NCBI GenBank assembly: GCA_023402015.1
Contig: JAEXCU010000006.1
Span: 1 to 42,456, forward strand
Direction: 5' to 3'
Length of the DNA stretch: 42,456 nt
Source of the DNA: Pseudomonadota bacterium
Lineage (GTDB): Bacteria > Pseudomonadota > Alphaproteobacteria > Rs-D84
Shown: positions 1 through 8,475 of the stretch, piece after piece
How the letters are laid out: every line of letters begins with the position of its first letter
How positions within the stretch are numbered: position 1 is the stretch's first letter
Notes under the pieces: generated by a model
What the model was told of the DNA's origin: nothing
The model's database searches: none
Seen by the model: the letters and a program-made list of their open reading frames with translations, nothing else
Translations under genes and position numbers: made by a program

Positions 1-8
1 AAACTGAT

Positions 9-1706
9 ATGGCAGAAAAACTGAAGATTATCGCCCTAGGCGGTTTGGACGAGATCGGGAAAAATATGACCGTGTTCGAGTACGGCAACGACCTGATCGT
101 AGTGGACTGCGGCATGGGCTTCCCGGATGACGATATGTATGGCATCGACGTGGTCATCCCGGACATCAGCTACCTGATGAAGAACCGGGAAAAAATCCGA
201 GGTATTTTCCTCACCCACGGCCACGAAGACCACATTGGCGCATTAAAATACATTTGGCCGAAATTCAGAAAGCCAATTTACTGCACACGTTTCCCCGGCG
301 AAATTATCCGCAAAACGTTTGCGGGCATGGAAATGGACTTTAATCCGAAAAAAGACATTCAGATTTTTGACCACCATGGTGCAACATTAAATCTGGACCC
401 GTTTGAGGTTGAAACGTTCCACGTAAGTCATTCTATTCCCGAAGCGCAAATGATTATCATTAAAACAGGTGCCGGAAAAATCCTGCATACGGGCGACTGG
501 ACATTTAATGACGATATTCCAATTGAAGAACAAACCGACTTTGCGCGTCTGCGTGAAATTGGGTCTGACCCGAAATTGTTGGCATGCATGTCGGATTCTA
601 CGTCCGTATCCCGCCAAGAAAAACAAACCACAGAAACCCAGGTTCGTGATACATTCATAGAAATTATGAAAAACGCACCGGGGCGCGTCATTGTAACAGG
701 ATATTCCCGTTCAATTGCACGTATGAAAATGTTTGCCGAGGCCGCACATGCAGCCGGTCGCGTTGCCGCAATCAAAGAACGCAGTAATCCAAATCCTGTG
801 CCATACGTAGGTTTGCCTGAATTCCGTGAAATGGGTATGGAAATGGGATATCTGAACCGCGATGACGTTTATCTGCACAGCGAAATCAAAGATTTACCTG
901 CGGAAAAACAGGCCATATTCTTGACCGGTTCCCAGGGTGAACAATACGCAATGCTGACACGTCTGTGCCGCGGTCATGTCAAGGAAATGAAATTAATGCC
1001 AACGGACACCGTTTTGTTCAGTGCGATTATCATTCCGGGCCGTGAGCAAGATGTATCGTATTTGTACAACAAACTGGCCCGCATGGGTATTAAAACGCAC
1101 ACGATTTTTGACACCGACCATCTGCACGCCAGTGGCCACGCCGGTCGTCCGGAATTTGAACGCTTTTACGACCTGGTTCATCCCCAGGTTTCAGTCCCGA
1201 TGCATGGTGATTACATCAACGAAATGCTGAACGGAAAAATGGCAATGGAACGCGGCGGTGCAAAACACATGATGGTTGTGCACAACGGTGAAATGATTGC
1301 ATTAAAAGACGGCGAAGCCCCATATGTCTGTGAAACCATTGAAACGGGTTTTGTCGTTATGGAAGGCGAAACCGAACGCAGTGCCAACGACCAAGTTTAT
1401 AAAAACCGTAAAAAGATTGCGACCAATGGTGCGGTGTTTGTCACCCTGCCCGTGGACAAACGCGGTTTCTTGAAAGGCGTGCCCGAGGTTTCCAGTGCCG
1501 GCATTTTTGAATCTGATGATACAGGATTTATGAAACGCCAGATTCAGATTGAAATCACCAAGGCGATTGACAACCTGACCAAGACCGAACGCAAAGACCG
1601 CGACAATTTAATTCGCGCGGTTCAATCGGCATCAAACCGTGTCGTTCGTGCATCATTGGGGCCAGATAAAAAGCCACAATACAGTGTGCACTTTGTGCAA
1701 AAATAA
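9..1706 (+). CDS. rnj: Ribonuclease J
   Basis: RNase J is a zinc-dependent endonuclease and 5'-3' exonuclease for mRNA turnover and rRNA maturation in the cytoplasm. The 565-aa length is normal for the family. The metallo-beta-lactamase signature HGHEDH is at residues 70-75. The beta-CASP part follows, with the typical TGSQGE segment in the middle, an HASGHAGRPE segment and an MHGDY segment. The last 100 or so residues form the C-terminal domain. It ends in a strong intrinsic terminator and stands apart from trpS. The upstream side is cut by the window, so the promoter cannot be seen. Confidence 0.96.
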   Translation: MAEKLKIIALGGLDEIGKNMTVFEYGNDLIVVDCGMGFPDDDMYGIDVVIPDISYLMKNREKIRGIFLTHGHEDHIGALKYIWPKFRKPIYCTRFPGEIIRKTFAGMEMDFNPKKDIQIFDHHGATLNLDPFEVETFHVSHSIPEAQMIIIKTGAGKILHTGDWTFNDDIPIEEQTDFARLREIGSDPKLLACMSDSTSVSRQEKQTTETQVRDTFIEIMKNAPGRVIVTGYSRSIARMKMFAEAAHAAGRVAAIKERSNPNPVPYVGLPEFREMGMEMGYLNRDDVYLHSEIKDLPAEKQAIFLTGSQGEQYAMLTRLCRGHVKEMKLMPTDTVLFSAIIIPGREQDVSYLYNKLARMGIKTHTIFDTDHLHASGHAGRPEFERFYDLVHPQVSVPMHGDYINEMLNGKMAMERGGAKHMMVVHNGEMIALKDGEAPYVCETIETGFVVMEGETERSANDQVYKNRKKIATNGAVFVTLPVDKRGFLKGVPEVSSAGIFESDDTGFMKRQIQIEITKAIDNLTKTERKDRDNLIRAVQSASNRVVRASLGPDKKPQYSVHFVQK

Positions 1707-1710
1707 AAAC

Positions 1711-1734
1711 CGCCCCATTTGGGGCGTTTTTTAT
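1711..1734 (+). terminator. Intrinsic terminator after RNase J gene
   Basis: The stem CGCCCCA/TGGGGCG with a short loop is followed by a T-rich tract, 5 nt after the rnj stop codon. Confidence 0.85.
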
Positions 1735-1761
1735 TGAAATATTTGCTGCCGGTTGTATAAT
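1734..1761 (+). promoter_or_regulatory. Probable trpS promoter with long leader
   Basis: TTGAAA at 1734-1739 and a perfect TATAAT at 1756-1761 are 16 nt apart. Transcription would start near 1768, giving a leader of about 145 nt before the trpS start at 1915. The leader contains a small GC hairpin (GGCGC-GGCG-GCGCC near 1810-1825). No obvious Trp-rich leader peptide was seen. Confidence 0.6.
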
Positions 1762-1914
1762 ACAAAACATGCAAAAAAATAATTTTATCTTTGCAAATTT
1801 TAAATTCTGGCGCGGCGGCGCCCGATAAGATTTTATGCGCGATTGAATTTTGCGCTTTGATTTTCCACCAAAACATCTTAGTATTAAAATCAACAAGCAA
1901 AGGTATTTTTTATC

Positions 1915-2907
1915 ATGTCAGAAAAAATCATTTTAACAGGTATCAAGCCAACCGGAACCCCACATTTGGGCAATTATGTTGGCGCGTTAAAGCCACTGAT
2001 TGAAATGGCAAAAACAAATAAAACATTTATGTTTATCGCGGATTTGCACGCGTTAAATATTATTCATGACCCAAAATTAATTCGCCAACATACATATGAA
2101 ATTGCGGCAATTTTAATGGCGCTGGGGTTAGATTTAAAAAATGCGGTTCTGTTTCGCCAATCAGACATTGTCCAGGTTTACCAATTGTCAACAATGCTGA
2201 TGAACATCACGCCCAAGGGTCTGATGAATCGCGCCCATTCGTACAAGGCCGCCATGGATAAAAACGCAGCCGCGGGACTGGACGCGGATGCGGGTGTTAA
2301 CATGGGACTGTACACATATCCGATATTAATGGCGGCGGACATATTGCTGTATGGTTCGGACCAGGTACCGGTTGGCGCCGACCAGAAACAGCATGTGGAA
2401 TTTGCACGCGACATTGCGGGATATTTTAATAACACATATGGCGAAACATTTAAATTGCCCGAACCCGTAATCGGCGCAGAAACCGGAATTATCCCCGGCC
2501 TGGACGGACGGAAAATGAGCAAGTCTTATGACAACGTTATCCCATTATTTGCCCCCGCAACTGAATTGAAAAAGAAAATTATGCGCATAATCACCGACAG
2601 TAAATTGCCAGATGACCCCAAAGACCCCGACACGTCCACAATTTGCCAACTGTATCGGCATTTTGCAACGCCGGATGAATTTGATGCATTCCGTTCGCAA
2701 TTTGCGGCCCCCGGCATGGGATACGGAACGGCGAAAACCATGCTGTTTGAAAAGGTTGATGCCACCCTGGCCGGCGCGCGGGCGGAATACGAACGTCTGA
2801 TGTCAAAAACGGGGGAAATTGACGCGGTTTTGGCCGACGGCGCGGCACGTGCACGCGTTGTGGCGCAGCAAACATACGGCCGTGTACATCACGCAATGTT
2901 GGGATAA
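1915..2907 (+). CDS. trpS: Tryptophanyl-tRNA synthetase
   Basis: This class I aminoacyl-tRNA synthetase charges tRNA-Trp. The HIGH-type motif is PHLGN at residues 16-20 (PTGTPHLGNYVGAL context). The KMSKS loop is at residues 200-204, preceded by GLDGR. The length of 330 aa is typical for bacterial TrpRS. The start at 1915 fits the conserved N-terminus SEKIILTGIKPTG. The SIMPL protein gene follows on the same strand after 38 nt. Confidence 0.96.
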   Translation: MSEKIILTGIKPTGTPHLGNYVGALKPLIEMAKTNKTFMFIADLHALNIIHDPKLIRQHTYEIAAILMALGLDLKNAVLFRQSDIVQVYQLSTMLMNITPKGLMNRAHSYKAAMDKNAAAGLDADAGVNMGLYTYPILMAADILLYGSDQVPVGADQKQHVEFARDIAGYFNNTYGETFKLPEPVIGAETGIIPGLDGRKMSKSYDNVIPLFAPATELKKKIMRIITDSKLPDDPKDPDTSTICQLYRHFATPDEFDAFRSQFAAPGMGYGTAKTMLFEKVDATLAGARAEYERLMSKTGEIDAVLADGAARARVVAQQTYGRVHHAMLG

Positions 2908-2945
2908 AAACATAAACAAAAAAACCAAGGAAAGGAGAAAGAAAA

Positions 2946-3686
2946 ATGAAAAAAACATTTATATGGGTGGGAACTGTTATCGGTGCCGCCGCGGTGTTGG
3001 CATTGGTATTTGGTGCCATGGAACGCAACAGCGAACCACGTATTGTTTCTGTTTCGGGTCAATGTCTGACCACCGCACCCAAAGACAGAACGGCAATTAC
3101 ACTGCGCGTAACAACATTGGATAAATCCGCCGCCGCATCCATGAAGCAGGCAACGGCAAAAATTGCGGAAATCACAAATTATCTGAAAACCCAAGATGTA
3201 AAAATGCAGACCACGGAATTCAATTCTTATGAAAAGACCGAATGGGACCGCAACGCACAAAAATCAATCACATTGGGCATTGAAACAACCATTGCAGTGG
3301 AGGTTTCCGCCAGCAACATTGAAACAATTGAAAAAATATTGTCCCAATTTGCAGGCCAAACAAACGTTTATTCTGAAAACCTGCGCATGTACACCAGTGC
3401 CGAGGCAATGAAACCCATTTTGGAAAAATGTCTGGGTGTTGCGGTTGAAAATGCACGCGAACGTGCAAACGCATTGGCATCGGGCGACAAAGCGCGCGCA
3501 GGCAAAATGTTGTCTGTTTCGTATGACGTCAGTTCGTCTGAAATGTATCAACCACGCACATCTAATTTCCTGCGCAGTGCCAAAATGGCCGTTGCAGAAA
3601 CCGCAATGGATATGGCAGCAGGCAGCATTGTTGCCAAAGATACCGAAGTTTCCGTTCAGGTATCCGCAACATTCCAAATAAAATAA
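2946..3686 (+). CDS. SIMPL-domain (DUF541) envelope protein
   Basis: An N-terminal hydrophobic segment (residues 4-24) is followed by the SIMPL/DUF541 pattern, with a VSVSGQ strand near residue 36 and a LRVTTLDKSAAASMKQA helix. Family members are periplasmic or membrane-anchored and of poorly defined role; some are linked to oxidative stress. The protein is 246 aa. A good ribosome-binding site (AAGGAG) lies 8 nt before the start. It is followed after 2 nt by the recombinase gene, so they are probably co-transcribed with trpS. Confidence 0.8.
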   Translation: MKKTFIWVGTVIGAAAVLALVFGAMERNSEPRIVSVSGQCLTTAPKDRTAITLRVTTLDKSAAASMKQATAKIAEITNYLKTQDVKMQTTEFNSYEKTEWDRNAQKSITLGIETTIAVEVSASNIETIEKILSQFAGQTNVYSENLRMYTSAEAMKPILEKCLGVAVENARERANALASGDKARAGKMLSVSYDVSSSEMYQPRTSNFLRSAKMAVAETAMDMAAGSIVAKDTEVSVQVSATFQIK

Positions 3687-3688
3687 AA

Positions 3689-4609
3689 ATGAATGAAACA
3701 GTCGCCGCGTTTATAAAATATTTATTGCAGACAAAACATTATTCTGCAAACACGGCGGATGCATATGAAATGGATATCCGCGACTTTATAAAATTCTATG
3801 GGGATTTTATGGGCGCGGATATTTTCATTAACGATATGGCACGCGCGGACACGACGTGTTTTCGTGCATGGTTGGCAAATCGTCAACGGCGCGGTATGGC
3901 GGCCAAATCCACCGCCCGCGCCGTATCATCTTTGCGCAGTTTTTATAAATACATGGCCAAATATAACGGTGTAAAAAACGATTGCATCGGATTGATTTCT
4001 TCGCCCAAGATTCCGCGAAAATTATCCAAGGCCATTAACGTTGCAGAAGTTAATGAAATGCATGATGCCATTGGCGAAATTGATGCCAACGAACCATGGG
4101 TTGCGGCGCGCGATTGGGCATTAGTGGTTTTAATTTACGGATGTGGCCTGCGCATATCCGAGGCATTATCATTAACCAACCGCGATGTTTCGGGCCGTCC
4201 GGAATCATTTCGCATACTGGGCAAAGGCAACAAAGAACGCATTGTTCCCGTATTGCCCCCGGTATTGGATGCAATTGAAAAATACACGTCTGTGTGTCCA
4301 TTTTGCAACCAACCGGATGCTGAATTATTCCGCAGTGTCCGCAATTTACCCATGACGCCACGTATGGCACAAAAAGTCATTGAAAAGGTCCGCCATTACC
4401 TGCAATTGCCGGATTACCTGACCCCGCATGCATTACGACACACATTTGCAACAGCATTATTGGCCGGTGGCGCCGATTTGCGCAGCCTGCAAGAATTATT
4501 GGGGCATTCATCACTGTCCACAACGCAATTATATACACGGGTAAACATGGCGGAAATCATGCAGATTTATGAAGATGCGCACCCCCTGGCCCACGAAGAC
4601 GATGTATAA
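3689..4609 (+). CDS. xerC: Tyrosine recombinase, XerC/XerD type
   Basis: This site-specific recombinase probably resolves chromosome dimers at dif together with a partner Xer protein. At 306 aa it has the usual Xer length. The N-terminal SAM-like DNA-binding domain spans residues 1-100. Catalytic residues are all visible: R155 (GCGLRISEAL), K179 (GKGNKER), H247 and R250 (HALRHTFA), H273 (LLGHSS) and the nucleophile Y282 (TTQLYTRV). The closeness to LRHTFATALL and LSTTQLYT of Xer proteins and the housekeeping context argue against a phage integrase. XerC versus XerD cannot be settled from one sequence. Confidence 0.85.
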   Translation: MNETVAAFIKYLLQTKHYSANTADAYEMDIRDFIKFYGDFMGADIFINDMARADTTCFRAWLANRQRRGMAAKSTARAVSSLRSFYKYMAKYNGVKNDCIGLISSPKIPRKLSKAINVAEVNEMHDAIGEIDANEPWVAARDWALVVLIYGCGLRISEALSLTNRDVSGRPESFRILGKGNKERIVPVLPPVLDAIEKYTSVCPFCNQPDAELFRSVRNLPMTPRMAQKVIEKVRHYLQLPDYLTPHALRHTFATALLAGGADLRSLQELLGHSSLSTTQLYTRVNMAEIMQIYEDAHPLAHEDDV

Positions 4610-4620
4610 GCGTAATGATA

Positions 4621-4650
4621 AAAAAATCCCACCATTTGGTGGGATTTTTG
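4621..4650. terminator. Bidirectional terminator between xerC and rpsD
   Basis: The stem ATCCCACC/GGTGGGAT is flanked by an A-run on one side and a T-run on the other, between two convergent genes. It can serve both strands. Confidence 0.85.
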
Positions 4651-4665
4651 ATTTCGGTGAATCTA

Positions 4666-5298
4666 TTAACGTGAATAGAATTCAACAACCAATTCTGGCG
4701 ACATCTGAACCGGATACGGAACATCTGCGAATGCCGGTACGCGAACAAATGTCGCGGTGAAATTCGCACTGTCAACATTGATGTAATCCGGCCAATTGCG
4801 TTCCGCAGATTCCAGTGCCAAAACAACCAATGGCATCTGTTTTGCTTTTTCGCTGACGGTGATGACATCGCCCGGTTTTACCTGATAAGACGCAATTTTA
4901 ACGCGTTTATCGTTAACATAAACATGACCGTGGCTGACCAATTGGCGCGCAGAAAATACTGTTGGTGCCAATTTTGCACGATATACAACGGCGTCCAAAC
5001 GACGTTCCAGCAAACCAATCAAGTTATCCGGGGTATCGCCCTTCATATTGTCCGCTTCCAGATAATATGCACGGAATTTCTTTTCGCCGACGTTGCCATA
5101 ATAACCTTTCAGTGTTTGTTTGGCACGCATCTGTTTTGCGTAATCAGATGAATTTCCACCACGGGATGTTGGACCATGCTGACCCGGTTTGTATTTGCGT
5201 TTGTTAAACGGAGATTTGGCCTGTCCCCACAGGTTTACACCCAGGCTGCGGCCGATTTTTAATTTACGAGTGCTGCGTTTTGCACCTGCTCTTGCCAT
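4666..5298 (-). CDS. rpsD: 30S ribosomal protein S4
   Basis: This is a primary 16S rRNA binding protein of the small subunit. The N-terminus ARAGAKRSTRKLKIGRSLGVNLWG, the block KSPFNKRKYKPGQHG and the S4 RNA-binding domain (RLDAVVYRAKLAPTVFSARQLVSHGHVYVN) are characteristic. The length is 210 aa. Here it is monocistronic, away from the usual alpha operon, with its own leader of about 105 nt. S4 is an autoregulator in some bacteria, and the leader could carry such a site, but I could not identify one. Confidence 0.97.
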   Translation of the reverse strand: MARAGAKRSTRKLKIGRSLGVNLWGQAKSPFNKRKYKPGQHGPTSRGGNSSDYAKQMRAKQTLKGYYGNVGEKKFRAYYLEADNMKGDTPDNLIGLLERRLDAVVYRAKLAPTVFSARQLVSHGHVYVNDKRVKIASYQVKPGDVITVSEKAKQMPLVVLALESAERNWPDYINVDSANFTATFVRVPAFADVPYPVQMSPELVVEFYSR

Positions 5299-5410
5299 AA
5301 TATAATCCTTTTGGTTTTTTATGGTGCCGGATTTTCAACAGAATCCTTATCGCGTGCGGGACCAAAAAGCACCGCAGTTTAATCAGTTCTGATTACCCAG
5401 CGGTGGCCAG

Positions 5411-5437
5411 TGTATAGTGTTTTTTAACAAAAATCAA
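5411..5437 (-). promoter_or_regulatory. Possible rpsD promoter
   Basis: Reading the minus strand, TTGATT (5432-5437) is followed after 15 nt by TATACA (5411-5416). The spacer is short, so confidence is limited. Confidence 0.4.
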
Positions 5438-5442
5438 GTAAA

Positions 5443-5466
5443 AACCCGCAAATGGCGGGATTTTTT
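5443..5466 (-). terminator. lemA terminator
   Basis: On the minus strand the stem CCCGC/GCGGG is followed by a T-run directly after the lemA stop codon. Confidence 0.7.
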
Positions 5467-6004
5467 AAAATTTAACCTGGGGGGCGGATTTTTCCGCATC
5501 ATCTATTTCAAACAATTTTTCAGGCGTGATGTTAAACATGCGCGCAATAATATTTGACGGAAATTGTTCAATCTGAGTGTTCAGCCCCATTACCACAGTG
5601 TTGTAAAATTGGCGCGATGCCTGGATTTTTGTTTCTGTATCGGTTAATTCCCGCTGTAATTCCAGGAAATTTTCATTTGCGCGCAGGGTTGGATAACTTT
5701 CTGACAATGCGAAAATGCTTTTTAATGTCTCGCTGAGTTTATTTTCCGCCGCGCCACGCGCCGCGCCGGTTGCAGACATTGCCGCATTACGGGCCGCAAC
5801 AACCGCGTTTAATGTATCTTTTTCATGTGCGGCGGCGCCTTTGACACTGGCCACCAAATTCGGGATTAAATCGTATCTGCGTTTCAGTTGGGTGTTGATT
5901 GTTGCCCATGCCTCGCGCGCCTGATTCTTGCGCGCAATTAATCCATTATATACCGCCACGAAATACAGTAATAAAACCGCCACGATTGCAATTGCTGTCC
6001 ACAT
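5465..6004 (-). CDS. lemA: LemA family membrane protein
   Basis: A single N-terminal membrane helix (residues 2-19) is followed by the LemA coiled-coil domain: YNGLIARKNQAREAW and TQLKRRYDLIPNLV are diagnostic. The start was placed at 6004 because AAGGAG lies 7 nt upstream of that ATG; the longer reading frame (from 6052) would translate through this Shine-Dalgarno sequence. The resulting 179 aa matches the family length. The function of LemA is not well established. The gene appears monocistronic with its own terminator. Confidence 0.88.
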   Translation of the reverse strand: MWTAIAIVAVLLLYFVAVYNGLIARKNQAREAWATINTQLKRRYDLIPNLVASVKGAAAHEKDTLNAVVAARNAAMSATGAARGAAENKLSETLKSIFALSESYPTLRANENFLELQRELTDTETKIQASRQFYNTVVMGLNTQIEQFPSNIIARMFNITPEKLFEIDDAEKSAPQVKF

Positions 6005-6082
6005 GTAAAACTCCTTTTTATTCATTTTATATTCTTGGGGCATTAAATGCAATAAAATACACGAACCGACGACGGCGCAATA

Positions 6083-6113
6083 AAAAATCCCGCCGATTGG
6101 CGGGACTTTTTAA
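6083..6113 (-). terminator. Terminator after cold-shock gene
   Basis: The minus-strand stem GTCCCGCC/GGCGGGAT is followed by T6, just past the stop codon at 6127. The flanking A/T-runs make it potentially bidirectional. Confidence 0.75.
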
Positions 6114-6126
6114 AGCAATTTAATGC

Positions 6127-6489
6127 TTATTTTTTCCAAAATGCGAAACCGCTGCGACGTTCACCGCGATCATTGCGGTCGCCACGGTCATCACGTGGGC
6201 CACGACCGCCCATTGGACGACGATGTTCACCACGCTGTTCCTGAAACTTTCTGGCCGATTCTTCATCACGTTGAATCAGTTTTAACGTTGTAACAGACAA
6301 TTTACCATTACGGGTTTCTTCATCAAATTCAACAATATCATTTTCATTCAAGAATCTGATGCCGGCATCTTTCAACGAGCTGGAATGAACAAATACATCA
6401 TCTGTATTGCCTGTTTCGTTTGGAGTGTCCGGGGTAATAAATCCAAAACACTTTTTACCGTTGTACCATTTTACTTTACCTTGACGCAT
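6127..6489 (-). CDS. Cold-shock domain protein with Arg/Gly/Asp-rich tail
   Basis: Residues 1-70 form a CspA-like OB fold: GKVKWYNGKKCFGFITPD carries RNP1-like aromatics, and DDVFVHSSSLKDAG the RNP2-like segment. It would act as an RNA chaperone. The C-terminal 45 residues are low complexity (GGRGPRDDRGDRNDRGERR), a disordered tail resembling RGG boxes, ending in FAFWKK. The start at 6489 is chosen because AAAGGAAAAG precedes this ATG and MRQGKVKWYN is the normal Csp N-terminus. The mature length is 120 aa, longer than the 70 aa of CspA because of the tail. Confidence 0.9.
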   Translation of the reverse strand: MRQGKVKWYNGKKCFGFITPDTPNETGNTDDVFVHSSSLKDAGIRFLNENDIVEFDEETRNGKLSVTTLKLIQRDEESARKFQEQRGEHRRPMGGRGPRDDRGDRNDRGERRSGFAFWKK

Positions 6490-6631
6490 AATCTTTTCCT
6501 TTGTTATGCTTGTTATGGTTCCCATTAACTTCTAAGAACCTGATTTAATTGTTGTCCATATAACCCATAAAAGCAAGGAAAATCACCGCCACGGGCAATA
6601 GTTTGATTTCCTAGGATATTATCGTAAAATA

Positions 6632-6640
6632 TGATATAAT
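6632..6640 (+). promoter_or_regulatory. Extended -10 promoter for the YjbR gene
   Basis: TGATATAAT is a perfect extended -10 element. Only 9 nt separate it from the ATG at 6650, so the mRNA is predicted to have a leader of 0-3 nt. Confidence 0.6.
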
Positions 6641-6649
6641 TGCCCGCAA

Positions 6650-7021
6650 ATGAAAACCAAGACCGTATCACGTACTGATATTTTAAAATTTGCCGCACGG
6701 ACATTCGGAACCGCCCCAGAATACATGTGGGCACGAACACCAAATTTTGCCGTTCTGCGTCGTTCTGACAATAAAAAATGGTATGCAATTATTATGGACC
6801 TGCCCCGGCGAACAATGGGATTGGCCGGCGATGGGGTGGTGGACGTAATGAATGTAAAATGCGATTCTGTCTTGATTGGAATGCTGGTTGGCGATGCGGG
6901 ATTTCGTCCGGCATATCACATGAACAAATCCAATTGGATTACAATATTACTGGATGGGTCCGTTGGATTTGATAAAATCGCCGCCCTGATGAAACAAAGT
7001 TATAAATTAACCGGCAAATAA
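6650..7021 (+). CDS. MmcQ/YjbR family protein
   Basis: This 123-aa protein has the YjbR/CyaY-like fold signature, especially the C-terminal PAYHMNKSNWITILLDG block (about residues 87-103), which matches the P-x-YHMNK-x-HW motif of the family. The family is described as possibly DNA-binding, and its role is uncertain. There is no Shine-Dalgarno sequence, and the promoter position suggests a leaderless message. It ends at a hairpin terminator shared with the convergent downstream gene. Confidence 0.85.
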   Translation: MKTKTVSRTDILKFAARTFGTAPEYMWARTPNFAVLRRSDNKKWYAIIMDLPRRTMGLAGDGVVDVMNVKCDSVLIGMLVGDAGFRPAYHMNKSNWITILLDGSVGFDKIAALMKQSYKLTGK

Positions 7022-7028
7022 CAAAACA

Positions 7029-7047
7029 GGTGGTCATACGACCACCC
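7029..7047. terminator. Bidirectional hairpin terminator
   Basis: The 7-bp stem GGTGGTC-ATAC-GACCACC lies between the two convergent stop codons, with T-rich flanks in both directions (stronger on the plus strand). Confidence 0.65.
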
Positions 7048-7049
7048 GT

Positions 7050-8447
7050 TTATTTTTTGTAATAACGCTGAACCTCGGTCATGACAAAATTAAATAACTT
7101 TCCGGCCATGGTACTGTTGGGTACCGCCCAGTCTGTTTGGAAATACGGCATCGCCGCAACCAAAATGAATCCCGCCATAAAACGAAAGATTTCGCTTTCC
7201 TGGGCCTGGGTCAGTTTAACCGGCGCGTTGGTTAAATGAAATACTTCGTTTTCAATTGCATCGTCCAGTTTATCTGTAATTCTTTCCAGAATTTTTTGCG
7301 GGTAATACAGTTTGCATTTGCGCGGGAATCCTTCGAACATGGAAATTCCATTGTCGTGATTGTACAATATATTCCAACCCACACGTTCAAACAAATCTTC
7401 CAAACATTGGCAAATCATCAAATTGTATTCTTTGACGCCGCATTCCATAACATCGGCCAATTGGCGTTCAATGTTGTCGTTCTTTTTATTCTTGGCACGA
7501 CGTGTTATTTCGTAATGCGTGTGCGTTTTACGTTCAAATTCAAAGAACGTACGAACCTGGCAAATGATTTCCAACGGAACAACCTGGCCGTCTTTGCCAA
7601 TATCAATTATCAATTTTGCATCACGATAATTACGCGGATTGTCCAGATTATAGAAAGTATCACGAATGGACAAGATTCTTTCTGGCATTTCCTGTTGAAC
7701 ACGTTCAATAAATGTTCGCGCCTGGGGTATCAGGTCAAACAAACATTTTACGCGCCACACGTCTTGCAGACGCATTCGGGGTTTGGCGACATTATCCAAC
7801 GCACGTACCAATTCCACCGCAATCTTTTCATGTCCAGAACCAATAATGGACAGTACTGTTTCCGATGGCGTAGAAATATATTTGGAATTTAGTTTTGCAC
7901 GAATTTTATCAGCAATTGCGCGGGCAGATGCCTCGCGTTCATGTGCAGATATAACGCGATAAACGGTGTCGGCAACCTCGTCCACATACGATGCGTAATA
8001 TTTACCAACAACTTTTTCCAACGCGCGTTTAACATTCTTTTGCGCACCGACAATAACCGTTACGATTGAAGATACGGCCAAATCAATTTGATGACCCGCA
8101 CCAGATGCAAAAAATTGATTTCGCATCGGGTCTGCATCCAAACGATGATGCACAATATACGGCGACAATGGATTTATATCTGAAATTCTGATTGGTTCTT
8201 CCACCGCGCAATCGGTTTCATAATCATAACGCATAACCGGGGCCTTGGGCGCACCAAAGCATTTCCCCAGGAAATAAAACACTTCGCGGAACCATTTCAT
8301 TCCGTCTGTGTACAGTGCGGATAAATGCTGGGCGGCTTCGTCATTAATTTGCCCGGCCTGGCGCGCGGATTCAATTATCGCCAAATTTTTCCGATCATTA
8401 TCTGCAACCATGTCGGCCATAAAAGTATCGTTATAAGACGATGTCAT
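7050..8447 (-). CDS. Unknown protein with RelA/SpoT-like core
   Basis: I do not recognise this 465-aa protein as a named family. Its middle, residues about 222-315, resembles the synthetase core of RelA/SpoT homologues. The parallels are PRMRLQDVWRVK (like the DLxGvR strand), D263 followed by NPRNYRDAKLII (like PKxNGYrslHl), PLEIICQVRT at 291-300 (like vEIQIRT, with two extra residues between E and Q) and HTHYE at 309-313. The ATP-binding K-S-I segment of active synthetases is not evident, so activity cannot be claimed. No membrane segments are seen. The N-terminal 200 and C-terminal 150 residues are mostly helical with no known motif. It lies just downstream of lysS on the same strand (28 nt gap). 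Confidence 0.5.
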   Translation of the reverse strand: MTSSYNDTFMADMVADNDRKNLAIIESARQAGQINDEAAQHLSALYTDGMKWFREVFYFLGKCFGAPKAPVMRYDYETDCAVEEPIRISDINPLSPYIVHHRLDADPMRNQFFASGAGHQIDLAVSSIVTVIVGAQKNVKRALEKVVGKYYASYVDEVADTVYRVISAHEREASARAIADKIRAKLNSKYISTPSETVLSIIGSGHEKIAVELVRALDNVAKPRMRLQDVWRVKCLFDLIPQARTFIERVQQEMPERILSIRDTFYNLDNPRNYRDAKLIIDIGKDGQVVPLEIICQVRTFFEFERKTHTHYEITRRAKNKKNDNIERQLADVMECGVKEYNLMICQCLEDLFERVGWNILYNHDNGISMFEGFPRKCKLYYPQKILERITDKLDDAIENEVFHLTNAPVKLTQAQESEIFRFMAGFILVAAMPYFQTDWAVPNSTMAGKLFNFVMTEVQRYYKK

Positions 8448-8475
8448 AAAAATCCCCCTTTGGCGTATGTGCGTA

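Noticed and set aside
1767..1914. Riboswitch or T-box in the trpS leader
   Set aside because: Only one small GC hairpin is present; no T-box, Trp-codon leader peptide or terminator could be found.
2591..3028. 145-aa minus-strand ORF across the trpS/SIMPL boundary
   Set aside because: It is a shadow of two well-supported plus-strand genes.
3689..4609. Phage integrase using the tRNA sites in this window
   Set aside because: The protein has Xer-like length and motifs, sits in a housekeeping cluster, and is far from both tRNA genes.
7236..7892. Long plus-strand ORF of 218 codons
   Set aside because: It is antisense to the RelA/SpoT-like gene, which has better codon structure and recognisable blocks; the antisense frame is Phe/Asn/Ile-rich with no RBS.
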